A stretch of 64,000 nucleotides of DNA from Cetobacterium sp. 8H (GCF_014250675.1 NZ_JACHTG010000004.1:1675501-1739500), one strand, 5' to 3'. Positions 10,201 through 20,153 are shown, numbered from the stretch's first letter. Notes: a model not told the origin generated them from the sequence alone. Made by a program: numbers and translations.

Positions 10201-10784
10201 AAAACTAACTCTATCTTTTCAAGTTCGTTTTGAACCTTTTCCAATCTTCTTTCAGCTTCTATCTTTTTATATTGAAACTTTTTAACTCCCGCTGCTTCTT
10301 CAATAATTCCTTTTATCTCTTTATTTGAAGATGAAATAATTCTTTCTACTTTTCCTTGACCAATTACTGAATAAGCACTTTTACCAACACCTGTATCTAA
10401 AAATAATTCACCTATATCTTTTAGTCTAACTTTTTTATCATTTAAAAGATAATCATTATCTCCATTTTGAGACATCTTTCTTGTTATCTTTATATTTTCA
10501 GCTTCTATTGGAAAGAAGTTATCTTTATTATCTATAAAAAGAGAAACTTCTGCATAACTTGCAGCTTTTTTACCCTCTCCACCAGAAAATATTATATCTT
10601 TACTCTCTTTTGCTCTTATATTTTTATATGATTGTTCTCCTAAAACCCATAATATTCCATCTAGTATATTTGATTTTCCACTTCCATTAGGTCCTACTAT
10701 TGATGTTATTCCACCATCAAAATCTATTCTTATTCTCTCTCCAAAAGATTTAAATCCATAAATTTCTACGCCTTTTAAATACAT
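7269..10784 (-). CDS. smc: Chromosome segregation ATPase SMC
   Basis: Structural maintenance of chromosomes protein, the ATPase core of bacterial condensin. Its 1171 residues show the full layout. The N-terminal Walker A is GPNGSGKSN (31-39). Long Glu/Lys-rich coiled coils flank a globular hinge (about 500-660, around the segment VPENYQKAIEAAIPG). The C-terminal head has the ABC signature LLSGGEKSMVA, Walker B and D-loop (FTFLDEIEAALDE). Its partner ScpA is encoded at 57252-57929; ScpB is not in the window. A terminator hairpin separates it from the upstream rdgB. ATTTTTTCTCC before the start reads as a GGAG ribosome binding site on the minus strand. Confidence 0.98.
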   Translation of the reverse strand: MYLKGVEIYGFKSFGERIRIDFDGGITSIVGPNGSGKSNILDGILWVLGEQSYKNIRAKESKDIIFSGGEGKKAASYAEVSLFIDNKDNFFPIEAENIKITRKMSQNGDNDYLLNDKKVRLKDIGELFLDTGVGKSAYSVIGQGKVERIISSSNKEIKGIIEEAAGVKKFQYKKIEAERRLEKVQNELEKIELVLGEIGENRSRVERQSKKAMEYLAVKDEKNTLQKGVLSFDLNLKTEIINSGEKENERLISSVSYLETEVKKCESELNKIEERRKELYIKIENFSESNTTLRSEIESLEKEEIRVRERHTSFERELKQKDEENQTLDRVISNKNEIFSKLLEEKERVKERVIEIEDKNKEFEKIIGEKENQKKDKEIAVELKKRKIMDLEVEKLKLLNEIESSTRRMKGSEFKINSLKEELSGYDKKVEENTAELEKATKQRDIKSKELKETEERQIKLEQEISDLSKDMNKASELIRNAEFEERRSSARLQGLYRVQESNEGFYKGVKEILNAKVQGVEGAVISLITVPENYQKAIEAAIPGNLQDIVVTTSEVAKKGIQILKEKKAGRASFLALDTIKVGSLREIPKKDGVIGRASDLVSADKKYTKVLEMLLGNILIVETTDVALSILKDNSFGGNIVTISGELLSARGRITGGESGNSIVSQIFERKKEIKGLEETVSDLNSKLKIWNEKVETMNKSLEKYEDEIGGIDALEDSLRRQTKLAEELCRDLKDKGQKIEKERRVIEIEIKEEENYSVEYAKRVENSQSEKGITEKIVSELKNELDIENTHIQNLNSEINTLKNEFSDIRILYLNSQDRFNQIEKEEIKEKFEKEELLDKKQKISKIIEEIKKELEKLQEKAHTISEEIKSKNTKFENENQELKEMKKEDHLLEEKSKELIRNSREFETNLFKEKEILNREVERKERITKEIDEILEQLEELLEVEGVVLSEDDLKSSRSKVRELELKLKSFDSVNLLSIEEFKELDNKYKFIDLQREDLVKGEKSLSLLIKDIDETIEEKFYEAYEEINKNFNEMCIETLDNSEGKLSLHNGEDFASCGVEISVKYKNKKRQALSLLSGGEKSMVAIAFIMAIFMYKPSPFTFLDEIEAALDEKNTRKLIGKLKEFTDRSQFILITHNKETMKASDSLYGVTMNKKIGISKLVPVKI

Positions 10785-10810
10785 TTTTTCTCCTAACTAA
10801 TTTTTTTCTT

Positions 10811-10835
10811 AAAAAAAGCTAACCCTGAGGTTAGC
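10811..10835 (-). terminator. Terminator between rdgB and smc
   Basis: GCTAACC/GGTTAGC arms (10818-10824 and 10829-10835) with a tight loop, followed on the minus strand by seven T. It overlaps the rdgB stop codon, so it ends or attenuates transcription between rdgB and smc. Confidence 0.8.
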
Positions 10836-11421
10836 CTATATTTAATATTTTATCAATCCCATCTTTTAAAGCATTTAAAGCTCTTGCTCTATGGCTAATT
10901 TGATTTTTTATTTCAGGCATTTCTGCAAATGTTTTATCATACTCTGGTAAATAGAAATGTGGGTCATATCCAAAGCCATCTTTCCCTCTCGCTTCATCTA
11001 TAATTATCCCTTCAATCTCTCCTCTAAAAGAGTAAAACTCTCCATTAGGCTTCCCTAAAGTTATAACTGTAACAAACTTCGCCTTTCTATTATTTACACC
11101 TTGTAAATTTTCAATTAGCTTTTTATTATTTTCTGCATCACTTGAATCTTCTCCTGCATATCTAGCAGAGTAAACTCCAGGAGCTCCATCTAAAGCTTCT
11201 ACACAAAGACCTGAATCATCTGAGATGGTTATCATATTCGTAAATTTTGCTATCTCTAAAGCTTTTTTTCTAGAGTTTTCTTCAAAAGTAGTTCCATCCT
11301 CTATAACCTCAGGAATCTCAATTCCATCTTTTATAGAAAGTATTTCGAATTCTGATCCATCAAGTATTTTTGACATCTCATCTATTTTCTTTTTATTTCC
11401 TGTGGCTAAAAATATTTTCAT
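10831..11421 (-). CDS. rdgB: XTP/dITP diphosphatase (RdgB/HAM1)
   Basis: House-cleaning pyrophosphatase that hydrolyses dITP, XTP and related non-canonical purine nucleotides. The 196-residue protein has the family N-terminus FLATGNKKKI, the central ISDDSGLCVEAL motif with catalytic acidic residues, and the C-terminal SHRARAL. It shares one base with the end of rph, a common rph-rdgB arrangement and a sign of translational coupling. The length is typical. Confidence 0.96.
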   Translation of the reverse strand: MKIFLATGNKKKIDEMSKILDGSEFEILSIKDGIEIPEVIEDGTTFEENSRKKALEIAKFTNMITISDDSGLCVEALDGAPGVYSARYAGEDSSDAENNKKLIENLQGVNNRKAKFVTVITLGKPNGEFYSFRGEIEGIIIDEARGKDGFGYDPHFYLPEYDKTFAEMPEIKNQISHRARALNALKDGIDKILNIG

Positions 11422-12152
11422 TACTTTGAAAACTCCTCCTCTATCTCTTTTCTTTGGATATCTATAAGCTCATAAATTCCTTTTTCAGCTAAATCAAGAA
11501 GATTATTTAACTCTTTTCTTGTAAATGTAGCTTCTTCTCCAGTTCCTTGAATCTCAACGAACTCGCCCTTATCATTCATAATTACGTTCATATCAACTTC
11601 AGCTTCTGAATCCTCAGTATACATTAAATCTAATACTGGTGTTCCCTTTACAACTCCTACTGAAATAGCTGCTATATTTGAAACAATTGGATTTTCAGCT
11701 AAAACGCCTTTTTCCATAAGTCTTCTCATAGCCATCTCTAAAGCTATAAATCCTCCTGTTATAGAAGTTGTTCTTGTTCCTCCATCAGCCTGAATTACAT
11801 CACAGTCGATTGTAACTGTTCTTTCTCCTAATTTTTCTAAATCTATACAAGCTCTTAAAGCTCTTCCTATAAGTCTTTGAATCTCCATAGTTCTTCCACC
11901 TAATTTACCTTTAGCAGCTTCTCTTTGGTTTCTTTCCCCTGTTGCTCTTGGTAACATTGAATACTCAGCTGTTATCCATCCTTTTCCTTGATTCTTTAAA
12001 AATGGTGGCACTTTATCAACAACTGTTGCAGTACATATAACTCTTGTATGTCCTACTTCTATTAAAACACACCCTTCTGCATATATTGTGTAGTTTCTAG
12101 TAATCTTTACTTCTCTTTTCTCGTCTGTTTTTCTTCCATCTTGTCTTATCAT
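11421..12152 (-). CDS. rph: Ribonuclease PH
   Basis: Phosphorolytic 3'-5' exoribonuclease that trims tRNA 3' ends. The 243-residue protein has the canonical order: [11 protein letters not shown] at the N-terminus, [20 protein letters not shown], then the phosphate and metal region with [17 protein letters not shown]-like spacing ([15 protein letters not shown]), and [16 protein letters not shown]. It follows msbA by 14 bases and is coupled to rdgB. No domain is missing and there is no sign of the frameshift seen in some E. coli strains. Confidence 0.97.
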   Translation of the reverse strand: MIRQDGRKTDEKREVKITRNYTIYAEGCVLIEVGHTRVICTATVVDKVPPFLKNQGKGWITAEYSMLPRATGERNQREAAKGKLGGRTMEIQRLIGRALRACIDLEKLGERTVTIDCDVIQADGGTRTTSITGGFIALEMAMRRLMEKGVLAENPIVSNIAAISVGVVKGTPVLDLMYTEDSEAEVDMNVIMNDKGEFVEIQGTGEEATFTRKELNNLLDLAEKGIYELIDIQRKEIEEEFSK

Positions 12153-12166
12153 TTTTTCTTCCTCTC

Positions 12167-14008
12167 TTATATATACTGTTCTAACGCTTCTAACTGTCCT
12201 TGCTCTATAAGTTCTGCCGTTTCTATTGGTTGTATTTTTCCAAATTGAATCTCATAAAGTTTTCTATAAATCCCATCATTTTTAAGTAGTTCTTGGTGGT
12301 TTCCAACCTCTTTTATCTCTCCATCCTCCATAACAACTATTTTATCAGCATTAATTATAGTTGATAATCTGTGAGCTATAACAAAAGTTGTTCTACCTTC
12401 CATTAATTTATCTAAAGCCTCTTGTACAAGTCTTTCCGACTCAGTATCAAGAGCTGATGTTGCCTCATCTAGTATCATTATACTTGGATTTTGAATTAAA
12501 GCTCTAGCTATTGCTATTCTTTGCTTTTGTCCTCCTGATAGAAGAACTCCTCTTTCTCCAACCTCTGTTTCGAATCGATTTGGTAATTCCATTATAAAGT
12601 CATATGCATTTGCCATTTTAGCCGCATTTTCAATCTCTTCTTGAGATACTTTATCTTTTCCAAATCCTATATTTTCTCCTATTGTTCCACTAAATAAAAA
12701 TGTTTCTTGCGGAACTATTCCTATATGATTTCTATATTTTTCTAGAGACATCTCTCTTATGTCTATTCCATTTATTTTTATACTTCCACCTGTGATATCA
12801 TAATATCTTGGTAAAAGGTTTACAAGTGTTGTTTTTCCACTTCCACTTTTTCCTACTAAAGCTACAACTTCTCCCGCTTTAACTTTTAGGTTGAAGCCTT
12901 TTAAAACTTTTTCATCCCCATCATCATATTTAAAATCTACATCTTTGAAGTTTATCGTTTCAATAACTTCAGGAACTGATTTTATAACTTCTCCGATATG
13001 GTCTGGCTCTAATGGAACATCAAATATCTCAATAACTCTATCTGCTGAAGGAAGTGCTTCTTGAAGCTCACTGTTTCTTTTAATTAAAGTTTTAAGTGGT
13101 TGCTGCATAAGTCCTATTGCGGTTATAAAAGATATTAAATCTCCTGGAGTCATACTTTGAACTACTATAATTTGATATCCACCATATGAAGCTACTAAAA
13201 GTATCATTATTGTAGCTAGAATCTCATTTATAGGAGATATTTTTGCCTTTATTTTAGTAGTTTTATATATTTTATCAAACTCCTCTTGTGTTACACCTTT
13301 ATATCTATCAATTATCTTATCACTTCTGTTAAACCCTTTAATAACTGATACACCAGATAAAGCTTCTTGTACAAAAGCAGTTACATCTCCCACTGTATCT
13401 TGTCTAACTCTTCCTGATTTTCTAATTTTTTTAGTGTACTTTTTTACCATCGATAAAATAGCAGGTAATACAGTTAAAGATATTAGTGCTAATACTATAT
13501 CTACTTGAAACATTCTTACAAGTAGTGCTAGTACTGTTACAAATTCTTTTAACATATCAAATAACATAAACCCTATTCTTCCAAGAGTTGTTGAATCCCC
13601 TGAAAGTCTTGCCATAATATCTCCCAATTTATTCTGTTTAAAATAAGCTATTGGAAGTTTTTGTAAGTGACTAAAAACATCTATTTTTATATCTCTTCTT
13701 ATCTTTTCAGTTATATAACCTGATGATATATCTGCAAAGTAATTTGTTACAACTTTTAAAATTGTAGAAGCAAAAATAGCTCCTATTACCATCATCATCA
13801 TCTGGGCATTCTTCTTCACTAAAACATCATCTATCAAATATTTACTTAGCCATGCTGGTACCGCACTCATAAGAGATGTGATTGTTGAAAGTATTATTAC
13901 TCCAGCCATAGCTCCTTTATATTTTAAACTATATTTTAAAAAAGTGTTTAAAGATTTATTCTTAAACAACCCCATTATTTTCTTGTCAAACTCATTTATT
14001 TTTTCCAT
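12167..14008 (-). CDS. msbA: ABC transporter, MsbA-like lipid A-core flippase
   Basis: Half-size ABC exporter of 613 residues. Six membrane helices occupy about residues 30-330, followed by a nucleotide-binding domain with Walker A ([11 protein letters not shown], about 398-410), signature [15 protein letters not shown], Walker [13 protein letters not shown] and H-loop IAHRLST. General ABC exporters share this design. Its position directly after lpxB in the lipid A operon makes lipid A flipping from the inner to the outer leaflet the likely job. The C-terminus runs about 20 residues past the usual end. Only two bases separate it from lpxB. Confidence 0.88.
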   Translation of the reverse strand: MEKINEFDKKIMGLFKNKSLNTFLKYSLKYKGAMAGVIILSTITSLMSAVPAWLSKYLIDDVLVKKNAQMMMMVIGAIFASTILKVVTNYFADISSGYITEKIRRDIKIDVFSHLQKLPIAYFKQNKLGDIMARLSGDSTTLGRIGFMLFDMLKEFVTVLALLVRMFQVDIVLALISLTVLPAILSMVKKYTKKIRKSGRVRQDTVGDVTAFVQEALSGVSVIKGFNRSDKIIDRYKGVTQEEFDKIYKTTKIKAKISPINEILATIMILLVASYGGYQIIVVQSMTPGDLISFITAIGLMQQPLKTLIKRNSELQEALPSADRVIEIFDVPLEPDHIGEVIKSVPEVIETINFKDVDFKYDDGDEKVLKGFNLKVKAGEVVALVGKSGSGKTTLVNLLPRYYDITGGSIKINGIDIREMSLEKYRNHIGIVPQETFLFSGTIGENIGFGKDKVSQEEIENAAKMANAYDFIMELPNRFETEVGERGVLLSGGQKQRIAIARALIQNPSIMILDEATSALDTESERLVQEALDKLMEGRTTFVIAHRLSTIINADKIVVMEDGEIKEVGNHQELLKNDGIYRKLYEIQFGKIQPIETAELIEQGQLEALEQYI

Positions 14009-14009
14009 T

Positions 14010-15080
14010 TTATTTTCCTTTCAATAAAAATTCAGCATACTGTTTTGTAATTTCATTTCCAGAAAGCTTCTCTCTTATTCGTTGAATTTTCTCTTGAACA
14101 GAGTCTAAATTTTCTAAAATATCTTTCATATTTTGTTCTATCTCATCTGGATTGCATTTTTTCTGAAGTAATTCAGGAAAAACTTCCTCATTCAAAGTTA
14201 AATTTGGAAGCGATACAAATCCTACTTTCAGAATGTATTTAGCTATAAAATAATTAAAAAAATTAGTTTTATATATCACTATAGTAGGCATTCCAAGTAG
14301 TGCTAACTCTAAAGTTACTGTTCCAGATGCTGCAATAGCAAGCTTGCTCTCTTCTACAGCTTTTTTTAAGCTTATAATACAATTTACCTCTAAGTTTGAA
14401 TAACTCTCTAAATTCTCATCTATCCATTTCAAATGATCATTTGATGATAACTTAAGAAGATAATTTTGATTTGGATTTCTTTTTACTACTTCAAGCATAT
14501 CTGGAATTAAAGACTTTATCTCTTGCTTTCTACTTCCTGGCAATAGTAGTATTTTATCACCTGTATGCTCTACATTTTTATACCTCTCTGTAAAAGGATT
14601 CCCATAATAGACTACTTCAAGTCCATGTTTTTTATAAAAATCCACTTCCCAAGGAAATATTACCATGATATGATCTGCTAATTTTAATTTTTCTATTCTA
14701 TTCTCTCCCCAAATCCATAATTTCGGTGGAATATAGTAAAATATTTCTATATCTTCAATTTCTCTTTTTAACATTTCTAAAAACTTCAAATTAAATCCGC
14801 CATAATCTACCATTATTACTTTTTTAATCTTTTCTTTTTTTATAAACTCAAGATATTCTTTTACCTTATTCTTTAAAAAGTTATATTTTTTAATAGCTTC
14901 AGTAAATCCCATAATAGCGAGTTCATCAATATCTTGAACAATCTCTACTCCTACATTTTTACAATGTTTTCCAGCTACTCCATAAAATTTTACATTTTTG
15001 TCTAATTCTTTAACTTCTTTCACTAGATAGGATAGGTGTAAATCCCCTGATACCTCTCCTGTTGAAACAAATATTTTCAT
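14010..15080 (-). CDS. lpxB: Lipid-A-disaccharide synthase
   Basis: GT19 glycosyltransferase joining UDP-2,3-diacylglucosamine and lipid X into the lipid A disaccharide at the inner membrane. The 356-residue sequence has the N-terminal STGEVSGDLH, a central YYIPPKLWIWGE motif and the C-terminal nucleotide-binding segment LLLPGSRKQEIKSL with ASGTVTLELALLG. The start overlaps the end of lpxI by four bases (ATGA-type coupling). This keeps the two consecutive enzymes of the pathway together. Confidence 0.96.
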   Translation of the reverse strand: MKIFVSTGEVSGDLHLSYLVKEVKELDKNVKFYGVAGKHCKNVGVEIVQDIDELAIMGFTEAIKKYNFLKNKVKEYLEFIKKEKIKKVIMVDYGGFNLKFLEMLKREIEDIEIFYYIPPKLWIWGENRIEKLKLADHIMVIFPWEVDFYKKHGLEVVYYGNPFTERYKNVEHTGDKILLLPGSRKQEIKSLIPDMLEVVKRNPNQNYLLKLSSNDHLKWIDENLESYSNLEVNCIISLKKAVEESKLAIAASGTVTLELALLGMPTIVIYKTNFFNYFIAKYILKVGFVSLPNLTLNEEVFPELLQKKCNPDEIEQNMKDILENLDSVQEKIQRIREKLSGNEITKQYAEFLLKGK

Positions 15081-15880
15081 ATTTTCACTCCAATAATAAA
15101 GATATTGTTTTTTTCTGCTAATTCAATACACTCTTTAGAATCTAAAAATAGCATTTTTTTAGCTTCTGCAACTATACCCTTTGCTTTTATTTCTACAGCC
15201 TTTTTTACAGTCTGTATCCCAACTGCAGGTATATCTACTCTCATGTCTTGTTGGGGCCTAGCCATCTTTACTATAACGCATCCAGCTCCAGCATACTCTC
15301 CTGCTCTTTCAATAGTTTTATCTGTTCCTTCTATCCCTTCTAACGCTACAACAGAAGAATCTTTACACACTACAGTTTGACCTGCATCCACTTCACTCAA
15401 AGCTTTTGCTGCTTCTATTCCTATTTTTATGGTCTCCATGTCCTCTTTAGATGGAGATAATTTAGTATAACACTTATTTGAAAATATCATACTCCCTAAA
15501 AGGTGACTTTGAGGTAGAACTTTGATTTTATTTAATCTTAAAAAAGAGATTACACCAAAAAGAAGTGTTTCATCTTTTTTGTCTGGTAGTTTTTTCATCA
15601 ATTCTTCTCCAAAATAATCTAACTTCATTTCCTGAAAAAGAACCGATTTTTCTACCTTCCCAAGCATTACCACTTCTACTATATCATTTAGTAAAAGATA
15701 TTTTGTTATCTCTCCTATCTGACCTATATTAAATCTTTTATAATTTTTATGCTGTTTTATCTCATCTTCAATTGTATCAAAAAGTCCTATTATATATACC
15801 TCTATATCCTGAGCTTCCGCTTCTTTAAGGAAATATAGAGGTAACTTTCCGTTACCTACTATTATTCCAACTTTTTTCAT
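15077..15880 (-). CDS. lpxI: UDP-2,3-diacylglucosamine diphosphatase LpxI
   Basis: Hydrolyses UDP-2,3-diacylglucosamine to lipid X, doing the job of LpxH by an unrelated fold. The 267-residue protein matches the LpxI (formerly DUF1009) family. It has an N-terminal GIIVGNGKLPLYFLKEAE nucleotide-binding-like region, and a C-terminal catalytic region containing VDAGQTVVCKDSSVVALEG, EGTD and KMARPQQDMRVDIPAVG. It sits between lpxA and lpxB, the standard place for this enzyme when LpxH is absent. The choice of LpxI is one of the lineage hints in the window. Confidence 0.95.
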   Translation of the reverse strand: MKKVGIIVGNGKLPLYFLKEAEAQDIEVYIIGLFDTIEDEIKQHKNYKRFNIGQIGEITKYLLLNDIVEVVMLGKVEKSVLFQEMKLDYFGEELMKKLPDKKDETLLFGVISFLRLNKIKVLPQSHLLGSMIFSNKCYTKLSPSKEDMETIKIGIEAAKALSEVDAGQTVVCKDSSVVALEGIEGTDKTIERAGEYAGAGCVIVKMARPQQDMRVDIPAVGIQTVKKAVEIKAKGIVAEAKKMLFLDSKECIELAEKNNIFIIGVKI

Positions 15881-16653
15881 TATCTTGTAATCCCCCTATT
15901 GCTACCTTTTATAAATTCTACAAGATACTTTATATTTTTGTCCTCTGAGAATGAATCTTCTAATTCTGTTAACGCACTCTTTAAAGGAGTTCCATTTCTA
16001 AATATAATTTTATACGCTTTTTTTATATTTGAACGTTCCTCATCAGAGAACCCTTTTCTTCTAAGCCCTACACTATTTAATCCTCTTATTACAGCTTTAT
16101 TTCCTTCAGCCATAACGAATGGACAAATATCTTGATTAATTGCACTTCCTCCACCGGTCATAGAATAAGACCCTATTCTACAGAACTGATGTACTGGTGT
16201 TAATCCTCCTATTATAACATAATCATCAACTGTTACATGTCCAGCTAGAGTAACTCCATTAGCTAGTATACAGTGATTTCCTACTATAACATCATGAGCA
16301 ACATGAACATAAGCCATTAATAAATTATTATCCCCAATTCTTGTTTCCCATCTATCATCTGTTCCTCTGTGGATTGTAACAAACTCTCTTATGCTGTTGT
16401 TATTTCCTATTATAGTTTTAGTTGGTTCATTTTTATATTTCAAATCTTGAGATGCTTTTCCAATAGATACAAAAGAATATATTGTATTATTTTCTCCGAT
16501 CTCTGTTATCCCTTCAACTACAACATGAGATTGTAATACTGTATTCTTTCCTATTTTTACATCTTTTCCTACTATACAAAAAGCCCCTATTTTAACTCCA
16601 GGTTCTAGTATTGCTCCCTCTTCAACTATAGCAGTGCTATGAATTTCAATCAC
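15880..16653 (-). CDS. lpxA: UDP-N-acetylglucosamine O-acyltransferase LpxA
   Basis: First committed acylation of lipid A synthesis, adding a hydroxyacyl chain from ACP to UDP-GlcNAc. The 257-residue protein is built of left-handed beta-helix hexapeptide repeats over the first roughly 180 residues. The catalytic histidine lies in AYVHVAHDVIVGNHC. A helical C-terminal domain contains GLRRKGFSDEE. It shares a single base with lpxI and follows fabZ by 19 bases, keeping the common fabZ-lpxA order. Confidence 0.97.
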   Translation of the reverse strand: MIEIHSTAIVEEGAILEPGVKIGAFCIVGKDVKIGKNTVLQSHVVVEGITEIGENNTIYSFVSIGKASQDLKYKNEPTKTIIGNNNSIREFVTIHRGTDDRWETRIGDNNLLMAYVHVAHDVIVGNHCILANGVTLAGHVTVDDYVIIGGLTPVHQFCRIGSYSMTGGGSAINQDICPFVMAEGNKAVIRGLNSVGLRRKGFSDEERSNIKKAYKIIFRNGTPLKSALTELEDSFSEDKNIKYLVEFIKGSNRGITR

Positions 16654-16672
16654 TATTTTATCACCCTACTCT

Positions 16673-17098
16673 CTATTTATCCATAATAGTAAATGTAAAT
16701 GATGATTCTGTCACCACTTTCCCATCTACTTTTGCTACTCCTGTAGCTTTTACTATGTTTCTTCTTAATTTATCTACTTTTACTTCATATATAACTTGAT
16801 CTCCTGGTCTTACTGGAGCTTTAAATTTTACATTTTCAATAGCCGCAAAGTAAGGAACCTTTCCTTCAGTTTCATCTAAAACTAAAACACCTAAGCATTG
16901 AGCCATTCCTTCAACTATTAAAACACCTGGCATAATTGGATGCCCTGGAAAATGACCATTGAAAAATTGCTCATTTATTGTAACATTTTTTAATCCTCTA
17001 ATTGTCTGAGCCTCTTTGTCCATCTCTAAAATTCTATCTACCAATAAGAACGGGTATCTATGTGGTATTCTTTTCATTATCTCCATAACATCTAACAT
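16673..17098 (-). CDS. fabZ: 3-hydroxyacyl-ACP dehydratase FabZ
   Basis: Hot-dog fold dehydratase of type II fatty acid synthesis. The 141-residue protein contains the catalytic loop NGHFPGHPIMPGVL with the active-site His, and VEGMAQ with the catalytic Glu. It lies between lpxC and lpxA, where it competes with the lipid A pathway for hydroxyacyl-ACP. Regulation by this shared substrate is known elsewhere and inferred here. Confidence 0.97.
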   Translation of the reverse strand: MLDVMEIMKRIPHRYPFLLVDRILEMDKEAQTIRGLKNVTINEQFFNGHFPGHPIMPGVLIVEGMAQCLGVLVLDETEGKVPYFAAIENVKFKAPVRPGDQVIYEVKVDKLRRNIVKATGVAKVDGKVVTESSFTFTIMDK

Positions 17099-17111
17099 AT
17101 TTTTTTTCCTC

Positions 17112-17936
17112 CTACTTTTTTAATAATTTTGCAAACTCTATATCTAAAGCATGTCCTGCCTTGATAGCTATTATATGTCCTCTAATTGGTCTGTTTAGAA
17201 CTTTTAAATCTCCGATTAAATCTAAAATTTTATGTCTTACAAACTCGTCTTCATATCTTAATCCATCTGGATTTAGAACTCCGTCTTTCTTAACAACTAT
17301 TGCATTTTCTAAAGTTCCACCTAAAGCTAGGTTATTATTTTTCAAGTATTCTATTTCATAGTCAAATCCAAATGTTCTAGCTTTAGCTATCTCATTTTTA
17401 TATGATTCTAGATCAACTACAACTTCTAGCATCTGACTTTTTAAAAAGCTATGATCAAATTTTATTGTATAAGTTATTTTATATCCATCAAAAGGTAGTC
17501 CAACAATGTGTTTATCTCCAACTGTTAAATTTATAGGAGATTCTATTACAATCTCTTCTACATCCTCTTTAAGATCTTTTGTTCCAACACTTTCTAAAAG
17601 TTCTACAAATATCTTAGCACTTCCATCCAATATTGGTAGTTCATTTCCATCTAGCTCCACAATTAAATCTGTTATATTCATTATATAAAGTGCTGATAAA
17701 AAGTGTTCAATAGTATAAACAGAAGCACCAAACTCATTTCTAAGATTTGTTCCTCTTGTAAGATCAAAACTATTTTCAATATCCATTAAAATCTCATTTT
17801 TTCCCTCTTCTAAATCCACCCTTTTAAAAACAATTCCACCATTTTCAGCAGGAATCAATCTTAATTTTATATCTTCACCTTTATGAAGCCCTATCCCCTT
17901 ATAAAAAATTTCTTCTCTAAGAGTTTTTCTTTTCAT
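17112..17936 (-). CDS. lpxC: UDP-3-O-acyl-N-acetylglucosamine deacetylase
   Basis: Zinc hydrolase catalysing the committed step of lipid A synthesis. The 274-residue protein carries the zinc ligands in VYTIEHFLSALY and RHKILDLIGDL. The C-terminal GHALDIEF supplies the catalytic His, and the middle has ARTFGFDYEIEYL. It is the first lipid A gene after pcrA, 12 bases away. No lpxD is present between these genes, unlike in many proteobacteria. Confidence 0.97.
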   Translation of the reverse strand: MKRKTLREEIFYKGIGLHKGEDIKLRLIPAENGGIVFKRVDLEEGKNEILMDIENSFDLTRGTNLRNEFGASVYTIEHFLSALYIMNITDLIVELDGNELPILDGSAKIFVELLESVGTKDLKEDVEEIVIESPINLTVGDKHIVGLPFDGYKITYTIKFDHSFLKSQMLEVVVDLESYKNEIAKARTFGFDYEIEYLKNNNLALGGTLENAIVVKKDGVLNPDGLRYEDEFVRHKILDLIGDLKVLNRPIRGHIIAIKAGHALDIEFAKLLKK

Positions 17937-17948
17937 TTTTTCTCCTCA

Positions 17949-20138
17949 CTATGCTTTTGACAGGAATTTTGTTGCTAAAGCTAGAGCTATATCTCTTTTT
18001 CCATCAACAAACTGTACTCCTATTTTTTTCTCCGATATTTCAACTACTTTCCCTAATCCAAATTTTGAATGAATAACTTTTTCTCCCATTTTAAATGGTG
18101 AATTTTCAAAGCTCTTCATTTTTTTCAAATCTTCAGCTGAGATTATATTTTTGAATCCTGTTAATTTCTTTTTATCTTCGCCTAATCTTGATTTCGGTAA
18201 AAGGTTATTTATTCTCTCCTCTTGTTCAACCACTTCAGATGGAAGCTCGTTAATGAATCTTGATTTTACTTTTCCAATCATTTCACCATACGTAAATCTA
18301 CTTCTTGCATGAGTTATATAAAGCTTATCCTCAGCTCTTGTTATGGCAACATAGCACAATCTTCTTTCCTCTTCTAATTCTTCTGGATTATACAAAAGTT
18401 TTTTAGTCCCAGGAAATATATCATCTTCAACTCCAGTTAAAAATACTATTGGAAACTCTAATCCTTTTGAGTTATGGATCGTCATCAGTTTAACATAGTC
18501 TGTTTCTGCATCTAAATCATCTGTAGCACTTACTAAAGAAATATTTTCTAAATACTCTCTTAAAGTTAAAAAATCAACTGTCTTCTCAAGTTCTACTATC
18601 GAGTTTTTTAATTCCTCAACGTTTTCAATTCTTCCTTCAGCTTCAACTCCATAACTTGAGTTTAAATACGAGAAATATCCTATTCTTTTTATCAATTCAT
18701 CAAAAACTTCACTTACAGTTGACTCTTGTGTCATCTCTATAAGATCTGATAAAGTTGTAGATAGTTCATCTAAAGCTATTTTTACTCCTGCTGTTAAACC
18801 TGGTATTTCATTACCTTTTTTAAGAGCTTCGAACATTGAAATTCTCTCTTCATCAGCATAAGCTTTTATTTTCTCTATACTTTTGTCACCCAATTTTCTT
18901 TTAGGAACATTTATGATTCTATTTAGATTAATTGTATCTTGTGGATTATTTATAACTGTTAAATAAGCTATAATATCTTTTATTTCAGCTCTTTGATAGA
19001 ATTGCATTCCACCAAAAACTTTATATGGAATATTATACTTTAAAAATCCTTCTTCAAATACTCTTGACTGAGCATTAGTTCTATATAAAATAGTAAAATC
19101 TTTATATACCTTTCCGAAGTTTTTTCTTTTTATAATTTCTTCTATTACAAAGTTTGCTTCTTCTCTACCATCTTGACATTCTTTTATAGTTATTAATTCC
19201 CCTTGAGGTTTTTTAGTCCACAAATTTTTATCTTTAGATGTTTTATTATTTTTTATTACTTCATTAGCTGCTGTCAATATAGCTGATGTAGAACGATAAT
19301 TCTCTTCTAACTTCACAACTAATGCATCTTTATATTCCTTTTCAAAATCCAATATATTTTTTATATTAGCCCCTCTAAAACCATAAATACTCTGATTTTC
19401 ATCTCCTACAACACATATGTTTCTATATTTAGAAGCTATCTTTGTTATAATATTATATTGGATATTATTGGTATCTTGATACTCATCAACCATTATATAA
19501 TGAAACTTGTCTTGTAATTTTTCTAAAACTTCTGGTATTTCAAGAAGTTTATACAAGTTCACTAAAATATCTGAAAAATCCATACCATTATTTTCTTTAA
19601 GAACAACATTATATTTTCTATAACATTCTAAAATTATTTTATGATTTATATCAAATCTATTCTCTTTTTCATAGTCTGAAGGAGATACACTGTTCTCTTT
19701 TAATTTTGAAATAATAGATACAACTGTTCCTTCAGTTAAAGATTTATCTTTTACAACGAACTCTTTCATTATATTTCTTATAACTCTTTTTTGATCGTCT
19801 GTATCATAGATTGTAAAATTCGAGTTATAACCTAATTTCTCACCATAAACTCTTAAAAGTCTAACTCCAAAAGAGTGGAATGTAGAGATCATCGCTTTAT
19901 GAGCATCATCACCTATTAAAGTTTCTACTCTTTCCCTCATCTCTTTAGCTGCTTTATTTGTAAATGTCACTGCTAAAATTTTATAAGGTGATATCCCTTT
20001 TTCATTTATCATGTGAGCTATTCTATATGTTATTGTTCTTGTTTTACCTGAACCTGCTCCCGCAAGTATCAAAAGTGGACCTTCTATTTTTTGAGCGGCC
20101 TCTCTTTGCTTTTCATTTAACTTATCTAATATACTCAT
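17949..20138 (-). CDS. pcrA: ATP-dependent DNA helicase PcrA/UvrD
   Basis: Superfamily 1A 3'-5' helicase for repair and replication restart. From the ATG at 20138 it has 729 residues with Walker A LAGAGSGKTRTITYR, Walker B VDEYQDTN, GDENQSIYGFRGA and the C-terminal motifs KLMTIHNSKGLEFPIVF and YVAITRAED. A Tudor-like tail (GEKVIHSKFGLGKVVEI) is typical of PcrA and binds RNA polymerase in relatives. The reading frame is open upstream to 20204, but AAAGGAG lies just before 20138, which fixes the start. A good promoter lies just upstream, so this gene probably leads the lpx run. Confidence 0.95.
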   Translation of the reverse strand: MSILDKLNEKQREAAQKIEGPLLILAGAGSGKTRTITYRIAHMINEKGISPYKILAVTFTNKAAKEMRERVETLIGDDAHKAMISTFHSFGVRLLRVYGEKLGYNSNFTIYDTDDQKRVIRNIMKEFVVKDKSLTEGTVVSIISKLKENSVSPSDYEKENRFDINHKIILECYRKYNVVLKENNGMDFSDILVNLYKLLEIPEVLEKLQDKFHYIMVDEYQDTNNIQYNIITKIASKYRNICVVGDENQSIYGFRGANIKNILDFEKEYKDALVVKLEENYRSTSAILTAANEVIKNNKTSKDKNLWTKKPQGELITIKECQDGREEANFVIEEIIKRKNFGKVYKDFTILYRTNAQSRVFEEGFLKYNIPYKVFGGMQFYQRAEIKDIIAYLTVINNPQDTINLNRIINVPKRKLGDKSIEKIKAYADEERISMFEALKKGNEIPGLTAGVKIALDELSTTLSDLIEMTQESTVSEVFDELIKRIGYFSYLNSSYGVEAEGRIENVEELKNSIVELEKTVDFLTLREYLENISLVSATDDLDAETDYVKLMTIHNSKGLEFPIVFLTGVEDDIFPGTKKLLYNPEELEEERRLCYVAITRAEDKLYITHARSRFTYGEMIGKVKSRFINELPSEVVEQEERINNLLPKSRLGEDKKKLTGFKNIISAEDLKKMKSFENSPFKMGEKVIHSKFGLGKVVEISEKKIGVQFVDGKRDIALALATKFLSKA

Positions 20139-20153
20139 AGTTTCTCCTTTAAA